A DNA stretch of 64,000 nucleotides from Oceanisphaera avium. GTDB lineage: Bacteria > Pseudomonadota > Gammaproteobacteria > Enterobacterales > Aeromonadaceae. The position numbers and the translations under genes were made by a program. The stretch's first letter is position 1. The number at the start of each line of letters is the position of its first letter. The notes beneath the pieces were generated by a model that had not been told where the DNA came from, made no database searches, and saw only the letters and a list, made by a program, of their open reading frames with translations. The stretch lies in assembly GCF_002157875.1 (NCBI RefSeq), contig NZ_CP021376.1, forward strand, positions 1,364,001 to 1,428,000, given 5' to 3'. Positions 30,236 through 38,240 of this stretch are shown here, piece by piece.

Positions 30236-30637
30236 ATGGCCTATACCTTAACTGCCGTTGAGCAAGCAAATATAGAAAAACAAACGGATGATGAGCGCTT
30301 TAATCACTTCGTTAATAAAGTGGTGGAACATGAACAGCTGTGGATATTAACCGATGAACATGGCTGCATGATGCTAACCTCGGATGACGAGGAAGACTGC
30401 ATTCCAGTATGGCCTCATGCAGATTATGCCAAAGCCTGGGCGGTAGATGATTGGGCCATGTGTCAGCCAGAAGCCATTAGCCTTAAAGTTTGGCAAGCGC
30501 GCTGGGTACCGGGCATGGAAGAGGATGAGTTATTAGTGGCGGTATTCCCCATTAGTGATGCCGCCGGCGTATTAATAGAGCCACGCGAGCTGCAGAGCGC
30601 TTTTGATCGTAAAAAGAAGATAGGACACCAAAACTGA
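30236..30637 (+). CDS. DUF2750 domain-containing protein
   Basis: A 133-aa soluble acidic protein. The stretch [23 protein letters not shown] followed by [14 protein letters not shown] is the recognisable DUF2750 core, a family of unknown function found in gammaproteobacteria. ATG 30236 is preceded by AAGAAGAG. Its stop overlaps the start of the next gene (TGATG), so the two are co-translated. Confidence 0.8.
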   Translation: MAYTLTAVEQANIEKQTDDERFNHFVNKVVEHEQLWILTDEHGCMMLTSDDEEDCIPVWPHADYAKAWAVDDWAMCQPEAISLKVWQARWVPGMEEDELLVAVFPISDAAGVLIEPRELQSAFDRKKKIGHQN

Positions 30638-31074
30638 TGCATATTTGGGTTGATGCAGATGCCTGCCCTAAGGTGGTTCGCGATATTTTATTTCGCGCCG
30701 CCATCCGCACTCAAACGCCCCTCACTATGGTGGCTAATCATGCTTTACCGCTACCAAACTCGCCCTTAATTAAACAAGTGCAAGTGCCGAAAGGCTTTGA
30801 TGTGGCAGATGATGAAATTGTGTCGCGCATCGCCCCTGGCGAGCTATTAATTACCGCTGACATTCCTCTAGCGGCTGAAGCACTAGCAAAAGGTGCTGTG
30901 GTGTTAAGCCCACGGGGTGAAAGATTTAATACCGGCACCATTAAAGCCAAGCTGACTATGCGTGATTTTATGGACACGCTTCGCGCTAGTGGTATTCATA
31001 CCGGTGGGCCAGATACGCTCAGTGCCGCCGACCGCCAAACGTTTGCTAATCAGTTAGATCAGTTGTTGCGCTAA
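30637..31074 (+). CDS. yaiI: YaiI/YqxD family protein (UPF0178, DUF188)
   Basis: A 145-aa protein opening with [17 protein letters not shown], the signature of the DUF188/UPF0178 family, a PIN-like fold with conserved acidic residues (DADAC; TADIPLA near residue 69; SPRGERF near residue 89). A nuclease-type activity is inferred from the fold only. It is translationally coupled to the DUF2750 gene. Confidence 0.88.
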   Translation: MHIWVDADACPKVVRDILFRAAIRTQTPLTMVANHALPLPNSPLIKQVQVPKGFDVADDEIVSRIAPGELLITADIPLAAEALAKGAVVLSPRGERFNTGTIKAKLTMRDFMDTLRASGIHTGGPDTLSAADRQTFANQLDQLLR

Positions 31075-31141
31075 TTAGGGGATGGTGATTAGTAAGACCC
31101 AGCTCTCATACTTTGTCCTGTTTATAAACCGAGGAAAATAT

Positions 31142-31687
31142 ATGTGGAAGTCATTAGCCCTTGGCTTAAGTGTTTTATTACTGAGTGCTTGTGCCGCTGT
31201 AAGCCAGTACAGCATTTCTGAAAATGAAATGGAGAAATCACTCTACAGCTTATTAGAGCAAGAAATGCCGCGTCTCACTCAAGGCTTAGTTGAAACCCAA
31301 ATTGATAAATTAGATCTGCAAATTGGCCCCGATAATCGCGATATAGTGCGCTTAAATCTTACAGGTGAAACCGCCATTAACGCCTTTGTAGCGCGTTTTC
31401 CGGCGCAACTGGACTTAATTGTTGAAGGTCGGCCTGTCTATGATCGCAAACAAAATGCCATTTTCCTGCGCGATTTAAATCTAATTCAAAGCAAAGTCGA
31501 TGCCTATGGCTATAAAGGTGACGCTGCCCTCGCCTCATCTGGCATAATGCAAATGGTGCGCTCAGTATTAGAAAACCAGCCGGTTTATCGCCTCGACGAT
31601 AGCCGTTATAGCTGGCTAAAAAATGCTCCCGTAGGCTTAACCATAGCGCCGGGTCGCTTTATTCTTAGCCCTAAATTTAGCGACTAA
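31142..31687 (+). CDS. YceB-like lipoprotein (DUF1439)
   Basis: From ATG 31142 (GAGGAAAA just upstream) this is a 181-aa lipoprotein: MWKSLALGLSVLLLSAC with lipidated Cys17. The mature part aligns by eye with E. coli YceB/DUF1439 (SISENEMEKSLYSLLEQ; an APVGLTIAPGRF tail). These SMP/TULIP-like folds bind lipidic ligands, but the role is unknown. The frame is open to 31082, without signal-like character there. Immediately downstream lies the 107-bp tandem array. Confidence 0.8.
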   Translation: MWKSLALGLSVLLLSACAAVSQYSISENEMEKSLYSLLEQEMPRLTQGLVETQIDKLDLQIGPDNRDIVRLNLTGETAINAFVARFPAQLDLIVEGRPVYDRKQNAIFLRDLNLIQSKVDAYGYKGDAALASSGIMQMVRSVLENQPVYRLDDSRYSWLKNAPVGLTIAPGRFILSPKFSD

Positions 31688-31703
31688 TTTTTAAGGGAAA
31701 TAG

Positions 31704-32032
31704 AATTTAAGCATTCCTGTGCCGTCAAGCTAGCGAAAGTCAGCATCTCGTTTTCGTGTTTAGGCCTTAACCCTAATAACAAGATACCGGAGCACGTCCG
31801 GTATGACGGAAATTTAAGCATTCCTGTGCCGTCAAGCTAGCGAAAGTCAGCATCTCGTTTTCGTGTTTAGGCCTTAACCCTAATAACAAGATACCGGAGC
31901 ACGTCCGGTATGACGGAAATTTTAGCATTCCTGTGCCGTCAAGCTGGCGAAAGTCAGCATCTCGTTTTCGTGTTTAGACCTTAACCCTAATAACAAGATG
32001 CCGTAGCAAGTTCAGCATCACGGAAATTTAAG
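31704..32032. repeat. Tandem array of a 107-bp intergenic repeat, three copies
   Basis: Copies begin at 31704, 31811 and 31918, with an 8-base start of a fourth at 32025. The first two are identical over almost their whole length; the third has decayed in its right part. Each unit holds GCCGTCA near its left end, CTTAACCCTAATAACAAGATACCGG, the perfect hairpin ATACCGGA-GCACG-TCCGGTAT and a TGACGG end. It is related to units at 2463 and 2621. The surrounding gap 31688-32199 has no gene. Confidence 0.92.
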
Positions 32033-32199
32033 TCTGATATAGCCTAGTAATGGCTACGGCCCCTTCCTTAGCGTTATTTACTCTTCACCTCTATTTATTC
32101 TTCACCATTTAGGCTAATAGCTTAATGTCGGGCAGTTAACGTATAATAGCGCACGATTTCTAAAATGTTCCTAACCTTATAGGTAGGTGTGCTATTAGC

Positions 32200-32814
32200 A
32201 TGGCAGTTTTAATGGTGTTTATTCCCACCTTCTTCTTTGTCTCTATTACGCCAGGCATGTGTATGACGCTGGCTTTATCCCTTGGCATGACAGTAGGCGT
32301 GCGCCGTGCATTATGGATGATGCTAGGGGAGCTGGTGGGCGTGGGCTTGGTAGCCTGTTTGAGTGTACTTGGCGTGGCCGCCATTATGTTGCAATATCCG
32401 CTATTGTTTCAAAGCATTAAATATGGCGGCGGTCTGTATTTAGCTTGGCTTGGGATACAACTTTGGCGCTCTAAAGGTAAGTTAGCTTTAAGCGCTGTGG
32501 ATGCCGGCCCCCGCCAGCTCTCTATTTCTTCTTTAGTCAGCCAAGGCTTTATTACTGCTATCGCTAACCCTAAAGGGTGGGCATTTTTTATTGCGCTATT
32601 ACCGCCTTTTATTGACCCCAACGCCCCCTTGCTTAAGCAACTGATATTGTTGATTTCTACGATCTTGTTGCTTGAATTTAGCTGCTTGCTACTCTATGCC
32701 AGTGGCGGTAAAACCTTAAGCCGAGTGTTACAGCAAAAAAATAATGTGAAATTAATGAACCGCTTAGCCGGTACTTTAATGTTAGGGGTAGCATTTTGGT
32801 TAGCGCTAGGGTGA
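32200..32814 (+). CDS. LysE/RhtB family amino-acid exporter
   Basis: A 204-aa inner-membrane protein with about six hydrophobic segments. The N-terminal FFFVSITPGMCMTLALSLGMTVG and the middle GFITAIANPKGWAFFIALLPPFI are the two hallmarks of the LysE/RhtB family. Members export lysine, homoserine, threonine or leucine; the substrate cannot be assigned. The following small gene starts 11 bases after its stop, so they may share a transcript. Confidence 0.88.
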   Translation: MAVLMVFIPTFFFVSITPGMCMTLALSLGMTVGVRRALWMMLGELVGVGLVACLSVLGVAAIMLQYPLLFQSIKYGGGLYLAWLGIQLWRSKGKLALSAVDAGPRQLSISSLVSQGFITAIANPKGWAFFIALLPPFIDPNAPLLKQLILLISTILLLEFSCLLLYASGGKTLSRVLQQKNNVKLMNRLAGTLMLGVAFWLALG

Positions 32815-32825
32815 GAGGAGTGAAG

Positions 32826-33236
32826 TTGAGGTATAACATTATACGAAATGGCGGCGTGGCATTATTGCTCGCTGTGCTCGTTATCAGTTTATGTATGAGC
32901 CAGCGGATGGGCTTAAAACTGGCCTGTGCACTTGAGCCGGCGGGGTTCGCTCAAGTGAGCGCAGCTCAGACCATGCCTGCCCCCTTAGCTCTTAAAGAGA
33001 CTCAATTAGCTCAAAAAGAGTCAAACCCTGCGCCAGATCAGCACTCCTGCAGCTTAAGTGAGCAACTATTAAGTAAGGCGTTTCAGCATTTAGACCCATT
33101 ATTTATTGCGATTTTGATGCTGTTTGCGCTGTGGCTAATGGCCCCTGCCACTATTCACTATCAGCGACGTGGCCTCATTCCTTTATTATTTTCTGGTCGA
33201 CGGCGGCATTTAGTGCTGTGCGTGTTCCGAGAATGA
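32826..33236 (+). CDS. Small exported or membrane protein upstream of scsB, unrecognised
   Basis: I choose TTG 32826 because GAGGAG at 32815-32820 is 5 bases upstream; the frame is open back to 32796. The 136-aa product has a hydrophobic N-terminal segment (about residues 8-24), a low-complexity Ala/Gln/Pro stretch, DQHSCSLSEQ with a single Cys near residue 75, a second hydrophobic segment (LFIAILMLFALWLMAP) and a basic RRRHLVLCVFRE tail. Its place directly before scsB suggests an ScsA-like copper or thiol-stress role; that is inference from position. Confidence 0.6.
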   Translation: MRYNIIRNGGVALLLAVLVISLCMSQRMGLKLACALEPAGFAQVSAAQTMPAPLALKETQLAQKESNPAPDQHSCSLSEQLLSKAFQHLDPLFIAILMLFALWLMAPATIHYQRRGLIPLLFSGRRRHLVLCVFRE

Positions 33237-33288
33237 GTAAAAAGTGTCTTTCTTTTTTTACTCATGACTCATATCGGAGATAGTATTT

Positions 33289-34860
33289 GTGAACACACTG
33301 ACTCATTTTTTTACCAAGCTTACGCTTATCTGCCTCATACTAGTGGCTGTCAGCTCAAGCATGGCCTTTGCTGCAGACTTTACCCCTGCATCGTGGCAGC
33401 AAGCACCCGAACACCCCCCAGTAAAAGTGCGCCTTATTCAAGCTGGCCCTTATAACGCGGAGCAAAATTATTACCCCGCACTATTGCAAGTGCGCCTTGA
33501 AGAGGGCTGGAAAACCTATTGGCGCTCCCCAGGAGAAGGCGGCATAGCGCCGCGGCTTAATTGGGATGACTCTAGCAATATAGAAAATATTAATTGGCAG
33601 TGGCCGGTGCCAGAGCGCTTTAGTCTGCTCGGTATTGAAACCCAAGGTTACCAACACGATGTAGACTTTCCGCTACAGCTCACCCCCAGTGATGGCGAGC
33701 AAGCCAGCACTTTTAGCGCCAAGCTAACGCTGCCCAGTTGTACTACTGTGTGTGTGCTTACCGATTATCAATTGCAGTTACCGCTAGACCCTAATATGGC
33801 GGCCGATGACCAGCTTAGTCATGACTATCAACAAGCGGTGGCAAAAGTCCCTCGCCCCGCTACTTTAGTTAGCAGTGAGTCGCTTATTTGGGATAAAGAA
33901 GCTAAACAATTAGCCGTTACCTTGAGCAATGAGCGTGGCTGGCAAACACCCGCCATTTATGTGGATGAACAGGATGAGGCAATCTTTAGCCAACCTGAAT
34001 TTTCCATTAATAAGAACCAGCTTGAAGTGCGCTTTGAAGTGAGTAGCTGGGATGACGAGCTTAATTTAGATAAACAATCCTTAGTGATCACCGCCATTGA
34101 TAACGGACTAGCAGAAGAGCTAGAGGCCGAGGTCAGTGCTGGTACCTTAGCGCCCATGGCTAGCGCCATGCCCTCTTTAGCTTGGGTGTTACTCTATGCT
34201 GTTTTGGGCGGCTTAGTATTAAATATTATGCCCTGCGTGCTTCCGGTATTGGGCCTTAAACTTAATAGCTTGGTATTAGGTAATCGTACTCAGGTGCGCG
34301 CTCCTTTATTGTGGTCAGCGTTTGGCATTATGTTGTCGTTTTGGCTATTAGCCGGCTTTATGCTGATCCTCACTTGGTCTGGCGCGCAATTAGGTTGGGG
34401 CATTCAGTTTCAACAGCCTGCTTTTATCAGCTTTATGCTACTCATTACCGCGCTGTTCTCACTTAATCTATTTGGCCTATTTGAAGTGCGCTTACCCAGC
34501 CGCCTTAATACCTGGCTAGCTACGCGACCCGGGCACGGCAACGGCGGCCATGTTTTACAAGGCATGTTTGCCACCTTATTAGCCACCCCCTGTAGCGCGC
34601 CTTTTTTAGGCACGGCCGTCGCGGTGGCACTGGCGTCTTCACCGCTAGTGCTCATTGCCATCTTTACCGGTTTAGGCTTAGGAATGGCGCTGCCTTGGTT
34701 ATTACTGGCGTTATTTCCAAGCGTTATTCGTGCGCTGCCTAAACCAGGCTTGTGGATGGAAAAAGTAAAATGGCTATTTGGCTTAATGCTACTGGCTACT
34801 AGCTTGTGGTTATTATCCTTACTTAGCTACACCTTAGGCGTGGGGCTAACTTGGGGTTAG
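33289..34860 (+). CDS. scsB: ScsB-type thiol:disulfide interchange protein, N-terminal and membrane part (frameshifted)
   Basis: This frame encodes 523 aa: a signal peptide ending about residue 29, a periplasmic DsbD-alpha-like domain with SCTTVCVL near residue 147, and an eight-helix redox membrane domain with MPCVLPVLG (near residue 313) and TPCSAPFLG (near residue 433). ScsB moves electrons from thioredoxin across the membrane to periplasmic partners. It stops at 34858-34860 just where the last helices should continue; the missing part runs on in the -1 frame from 34851. One extra G in the GGGG run before the stop would restore a single ORF of about 690 codons. Start GTG 33289 has GGAG upstream. 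Confidence 0.8.
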   Translation: MNTLTHFFTKLTLICLILVAVSSSMAFAADFTPASWQQAPEHPPVKVRLIQAGPYNAEQNYYPALLQVRLEEGWKTYWRSPGEGGIAPRLNWDDSSNIENINWQWPVPERFSLLGIETQGYQHDVDFPLQLTPSDGEQASTFSAKLTLPSCTTVCVLTDYQLQLPLDPNMAADDQLSHDYQQAVAKVPRPATLVSSESLIWDKEAKQLAVTLSNERGWQTPAIYVDEQDEAIFSQPEFSINKNQLEVRFEVSSWDDELNLDKQSLVITAIDNGLAEELEAEVSAGTLAPMASAMPSLAWVLLYAVLGGLVLNIMPCVLPVLGLKLNSLVLGNRTQVRAPLLWSAFGIMLSFWLLAGFMLILTWSGAQLGWGIQFQQPAFISFMLLITALFSLNLFGLFEVRLPSRLNTWLATRPGHGNGGHVLQGMFATLLATPCSAPFLGTAVAVALASSPLVLIAIFTGLGLGMALPWLLLALFPSVIRALPKPGLWMEKVKWLFGLMLLATSLWLLSLLSYTLGVGLTWG

Positions 34861-35366
34861 CCAGCTTATTAGTGGCGCTGGCTATTTGGTCTTTGGTGCG
34901 CCAATACGGATTGCGCGGTTTAATTTTTGGTTTTGCCGGTTTGGTATTATTAGGCGCTGTGGGTGGCATAGCAGCTTTCTTTACCCAATCCCATTGGGTA
35001 AGCCCGGTAAAAGATGAGCTTAACTGGCAACCTCTGGATGCGGATCGCATTGCCCAAGAAGTCGCGGCGGGCAAGCGAGTGTTTGTGGATGTGACTGCCG
35101 ATTGGTGTATTACCTGTCAAGCCAACAAGGTAGGCGTGACCTTGCGCGATCCAGTTTACTCGGCACTACAAGATGACGATATAGTCTTGATGCGCGGCGA
35201 TTGGACTCGCCCCGACAGTGCTATTACCGATTATTTGCATGCCAATCACAGAGCCGGCATTCCCTTTAACCAAGTGTTTGGCCCAGGCTTACCCCAAGGC
35301 AAAGACCTAGAAGTCTTGCTCACCACCAACAAGGTGATCAGCGCCTTGGATGAGGCAAAACAATGA
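34851..35366 (+). CDS. scsB: ScsB C-terminal thioredoxin-like part (frameshifted)
   Basis: A 171-aa open frame overlapping the end of the previous one by 10 bases. It supplies the remaining transmembrane segments (LLVALAIWSLVRQYG; GLIFGFAGLVLLGAVGG) and the periplasmic thioredoxin domain with VFVDVTADWCITC near residue 84. Together the two frames make a normal full-length ScsB. Independent initiation at TTG 34851 is possible because GGGG precedes it, but no member of the family that I know is split this way. A 4-base ATGA overlap links it to the next gene. Confidence 0.75.
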   Translation: MGLASLLVALAIWSLVRQYGLRGLIFGFAGLVLLGAVGGIAAFFTQSHWVSPVKDELNWQPLDADRIAQEVAAGKRVFVDVTADWCITCQANKVGVTLRDPVYSALQDDDIVLMRGDWTRPDSAITDYLHANHRAGIPFNQVFGPGLPQGKDLEVLLTTNKVISALDEAKQ

Positions 35367-35866
35367 AGCGCTCACTCGCAGCGCGCATGGCTAAAGGGAT
35401 AGGTTATGTGCTGTTATTACTCGTTATAGTGACGGCGGTAGATGTGTGGCGCAGCCAAGACCTGCCCACCGACGTGGCCGCCCTTGGCCCCCTAACCACC
35501 CTTAAAGGTGATGACATTAACTTAAGCGCATTGAGTGAGCGCCAGCCTGTATTAGTTTACGTATGGGCCAGCTGGTGCGGCGTGTGTCGCATCGTCTCAC
35601 CCATGGTCGATATGGTGCAAACACCGGTAGTCAGCATAGCGCTGGCCTCGGGTCATGACCGCAAGGTAAACGGCTATGTACAGGAAAAAGATTATAAATT
35701 TTCCGTGGTCAACGATGCGGATAATACACTTAGCCAAGTGTTAGGGATTAAAGTCACGCCCACACTCATGATCGCTTATAAAGGGGAGCTACGCTACGCC
35801 ACCTCAGGCATCACCACCCTGCCCGGCATGTGGGGGAGAGTGTGGCTAGCGAAGTTAATGGGATAA
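35363..35866 (+). CDS. scsD: ScsD-like membrane-anchored protein disulfide oxidoreductase
   Basis: A 167-aa protein with one N-terminal transmembrane helix (about residues 12-27) and a TlpA/ResA-type thioredoxin fold carrying VYVWASWCGVC near residues 65-75, a cis-Pro in KVTPTLM and a typical end. In scs clusters it pairs with ScsB. The usual scsC (a DsbC/G-like oxidoreductase) is absent, so electrons from ScsB may go to ScsD directly. Overlap with scsB shows one operon, ended at 35899. Confidence 0.82.
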   Translation: MKRSLAARMAKGIGYVLLLLVIVTAVDVWRSQDLPTDVAALGPLTTLKGDDINLSALSERQPVLVYVWASWCGVCRIVSPMVDMVQTPVVSIALASGHDRKVNGYVQEKDYKFSVVNDADNTLSQVLGIKVTPTLMIAYKGELRYATSGITTLPGMWGRVWLAKLMG

Positions 35867-35898
35867 ATTCGTAGGCTATTAGCTAAACGATATAAACG

Positions 35899-35929
35899 AA
35901 AAGCCGCGCTTATAAAGCGCGGCTTTTTT
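35899..35929 (+). terminator. Intrinsic terminator of the scs operon
   Basis: A 12-bp stem AAAAGCCGCGCT/AGCGCGGCTTTT with loop TATAA and six T residues, 33 bases after scsD. Confidence 0.93.
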
Positions 35930-35949
35930 ATGCCAAGTAACAAGCACGT

Positions 35950-36175
35950 AGCGTTAAACGTAGGTTTGCAGTCACAGCCAGTAGGATTGTCTACGCCAAC
36001 TGGCTCAGCCGACCATCACAGAACAGGAACGAAAAGTGCTTCTACTGGTTCGACACTCCTGCCATCCATGACGGTCGGATGTTATGTGTTTGAGCGTCAT
36101 AGGGATGTACTTGAGCGAGTCAACGGAGGCTACCCAGCGGCCTCGGGGAGAATAAAATTAACGATAAGCCTTTAG
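35950..36175. other. Gene-free structured intergenic stretch
   Basis: No convincing gene lies between the scs terminator and the monooxygenase: the 81-codon open frame here begins inside the terminator and lacks a ribosome site. The stretch has a CATCC-ATGACGGTC-GGATG palindrome near 36061, is GC-richer than ordinary spacers here, and may be a further type of dispersed intergenic element. Confidence 0.45.
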
Positions 36176-36195
36176 TTAATAAACAACTTAAAAAA

Positions 36196-36222
36196 GATCC
36201 TGACTTTTGTCAGGATGACGGC
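36196..36222. repeat. Solo arm of the GCCGTCA-ended repeat family, inverted
   Basis: GATCCTGAC-TTTT-GTCAGGATGACGGC: read on the minus strand it begins GCCGTCATCCTGAC, like the left end of the unit at 2621. The arm is a 9-bp-stem hairpin. It looks like a fragment of the dispersed repeat family. Confidence 0.6.
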
Positions 36223-36330
36223 CTAAGATCATTAGCCAGTAAAATCTCTATTTCTCTCCCTACCTTATCTAAAAGCAATGAAAGTGCTGGTGACTGCCTT
36301 ATAATCAGCAGCGCATTGTCGGTATTTTTT

Positions 36331-36458
36331 ATGAGGGCAGTCCCATCACCGTATCTAATGAAGTAGCAGCCGCGCCTGAGAGTGCGTATTTATCAAGCTG
36401 GGCGCCTTGTGCTAAGTGCGGCGGGCGTGGGCGGATCAGTCAAAAGATCCGTAAAAAA
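36331..36458 (+). other. Upstream coding extension of the monooxygenase (zinc-knuckle module) without a clean start
   Basis: The monooxygenase frame is open back to 36294. From about 36369 it reads APESAYLSSWAPCAKCGGRG..., a CxxCGGxG zinc knuckle that pairs with CPNCEGTG at 36547-36570 in the called ORF. No ATG, GTG or TTG lies in this frame between 36294 and 36459. An ATG at 36331 is followed at once by matching residues (G-S-P-I-T-V) only if one base is added in the AGGG after it. So the real start is probably 36331 with a single-base frameshift, or a rare ATT/ATC start. Confidence 0.6.
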
Positions 36459-37817
36459 GTGCGGCTCAGTTACCAAGCGGCGGTGGTGCACTTTGAAAAA
36501 CATGGTGGGCCAATACCACTGCGCCCTAAAGCACACCTTTCTTCTTGCCCAAATTGTGAAGGCACTGGTTTGATCGCCGCCGCACAGCCGCCGCTACCAG
36601 ATAGTGACCACTATCCTAATGTGGCCATTATTGGTGGCGGCATAGGCGGTGTCGCATTAGCGGTGGCGTGCTTGCACCGCGGTATTCCATTTACGCTGTA
36701 TGAACGTGATGAGAATTTTTCGGCGCGCGCTCAAGGCTATGGCTTAACTTTGCAACAAGCCAGCAAGGCGATTGCCGGCTTAGGTATTACTGCACTAGCG
36801 GAAGGCTTGGTCTCTACTCGCCATGTGGTGCATAACACAGAGGGTAAAGTATTAGGCGAATGGGGTATGCGCAAGTGGCTACACTCTGATGCCAGCGCGG
36901 CGCCTAAACGAACTAATGTGCATATTGCGCGCCAAGCGCTGCGCTTAGCCTTACTTGAGCAGTTAACTCAGCATGCGAGTCATTGCATTAAATGGGGACA
37001 TCAGTTGGTGGACTTAACCCTCAGCGCAAGCGGGGCAGAGCTTGAATTTAACGTCCAAGGACGCACTGAAAAAGCCCACGCAGAGTTAGTGGTGGGCGCC
37101 GATGGCATTAGAAGTGCGGTACGCCACTTAACTCTTGACCAATCCAGTGACTCGCTGCGCTATTTAGACTGCATTGCCATTTTAGGCATCTGCCCCTTAA
37201 GTGCCCTGCACAATGTTGAGAGTGATTTATTAGACTCGGCAACGGTGTTTCAAACCGCTAACGGTACTGAGCGCATTTATATTATGCCCTTTAATGCGCA
37301 TTCTGTGATGTGGCAATTAAGCTTCCCGTTATCAGGAGAGGCCGCTAAAGCCTTAAGTGCTCAAGGTGCTGAAGCACTTAAATTAGAAGCTTGCCGACGT
37401 ACTCAGTGGCACTCACCCATCCCTGAGATTTTAGCCGCGACACCCACAGACTTAATTTCTGGATATCCGGTTTATGATCGCGAGCTACTGGCAGCAGATT
37501 CTTTAGCTCACGCTGGCGCCATTACTTTATTAGGGGATGCCGCGCATCCCATGAGTCCCTTTAAGGGCCAAGGTGCTAACCAAGCGCTACTGGATGCCCT
37601 CGCATTAGCGCGCACTATTGTTAGACAGTGTCGGCCACAATCAAATTGGCGCCAACAAGGAATTAGAGCGCGGGTACTCACTGAATTTGAAGCCGAGATG
37701 CTAGCGCGCAGTGCCGTTAAAGTGAGAGAGTCGGCAGAAGCGGCGGTCTTTTTACACTCAGATGTAGTGTTGCATGAAAGCGATGAGCCCAGAGGCCGCT
37801 GCTTAAAAGAAAGCTAA
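36459..37817 (+). CDS. FAD-dependent monooxygenase with N-terminal zinc-knuckle module
   Basis: Called from GTG 36459 as 452 aa, although coding clearly begins earlier. Residues 30-37 contain CPNCEGTG, the second half of a DnaJ-like zinc module; the FAD fold follows with VAIIGGGIGGVALAVACLHRGIPFTLYERD near residue 50, LVVGADGIRSAVR near residue 210 and GDAAHPMSPFKGQGANQAL near residue 360. This is the PHBH/salicylate-hydroxylase class of flavin hydroxylases; the substrate is unknown. It has no operon partner and no terminator. The fused zinc module suggests a specialised partner or substrate protein. Confidence 0.82.
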   Translation: MRLSYQAAVVHFEKHGGPIPLRPKAHLSSCPNCEGTGLIAAAQPPLPDSDHYPNVAIIGGGIGGVALAVACLHRGIPFTLYERDENFSARAQGYGLTLQQASKAIAGLGITALAEGLVSTRHVVHNTEGKVLGEWGMRKWLHSDASAAPKRTNVHIARQALRLALLEQLTQHASHCIKWGHQLVDLTLSASGAELEFNVQGRTEKAHAELVVGADGIRSAVRHLTLDQSSDSLRYLDCIAILGICPLSALHNVESDLLDSATVFQTANGTERIYIMPFNAHSVMWQLSFPLSGEAAKALSAQGAEALKLEACRRTQWHSPIPEILAATPTDLISGYPVYDRELLAADSLAHAGAITLLGDAAHPMSPFKGQGANQALLDALALARTIVRQCRPQSNWRQQGIRARVLTEFEAEMLARSAVKVRESAEAAVFLHSDVVLHESDEPRGRCLKES

Positions 37818-37926
37818 GCCATCAATATCACCCTTCATCACTGCCCCTCACTCCTTAACCAGACCGGCGCTAACAAGTGAGTTATTTTGACTATACTGAC
37901 GGAGCACTTTTTATTTAGGAGGCAGT

Positions 37927-38148
37927 ATGACGGATAAGTTTAAGGTGGGTGATCATGTTTCTTGGAACTCAGAAGCGGGCCATGTGAGTGGCGTGATTAG
38001 CAAAGTTCACACTCAAGATTTTCAATATAAAGGTCATACTCATAGAGCGTCTAAAGACGAACCGCAGTATGAAATTAAAAGTGATAAAACTGATCATATC
38101 GCCGCGCACAAAGGCAGCGCCTTAAAGAAAACGGCTAAAAAATCTTAA
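37927..38148 (+). CDS. DUF2945 (hypervirulence-associated TUDOR domain) protein
   Basis: A 73-aa basic protein beginning KFKVGDHVSWNSEAGHVSGVI, then YEIKSDKTDHIAAHKGSALKK: the compact SH3/TUDOR-like DUF2945 fold found widely in bacteria and fungi. Function is unknown. ATG 37927 follows AGGAGG, one of the best ribosome sites in the window, suggesting high expression. It stands alone with its own terminator. Confidence 0.88.
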   Translation: MTDKFKVGDHVSWNSEAGHVSGVISKVHTQDFQYKGHTHRASKDEPQYEIKSDKTDHIAAHKGSALKKTAKKS

Positions 38149-38165
38149 TCCCTCTTCATAAAGCT

Positions 38166-38209
38166 CGCCTAAAGATAAGCAGTTCGCTTGCTTATCTTTA
38201 GGCGTTTTT
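38166..38209 (+). terminator. Intrinsic terminator of the DUF2945 gene
   Basis: A 15-bp stem CGCCTAAAGATAAGC/GCTTATCTTTAGGCG around loop AGTTCGCTT, followed by five T residues. Confidence 0.92.
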
Positions 38210-38240
38210 ATCTCATCTTACTTTTATCCTTCCTAGACCT

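Noticed and set aside
31704..32032. CRISPR array
   Set aside because: The units are direct tandem copies of 107 bp with no alternating unique spacers and no cas genes nearby.
34840..34865. Programmed -1 ribosomal frameshifting in scsB
   Set aside because: The site (CTA ACT TGG GGT TAG) is not an X XXY YYZ slippery heptamer and no clear downstream pseudoknot was seen. A base deletion is the simpler explanation, so this is not claimed.
35930..36175. 81-codon open frame after the scs terminator
   Set aside because: Its start lies on the T-run of the terminator, with no ribosome site and an unusual composition; taken as non-coding.
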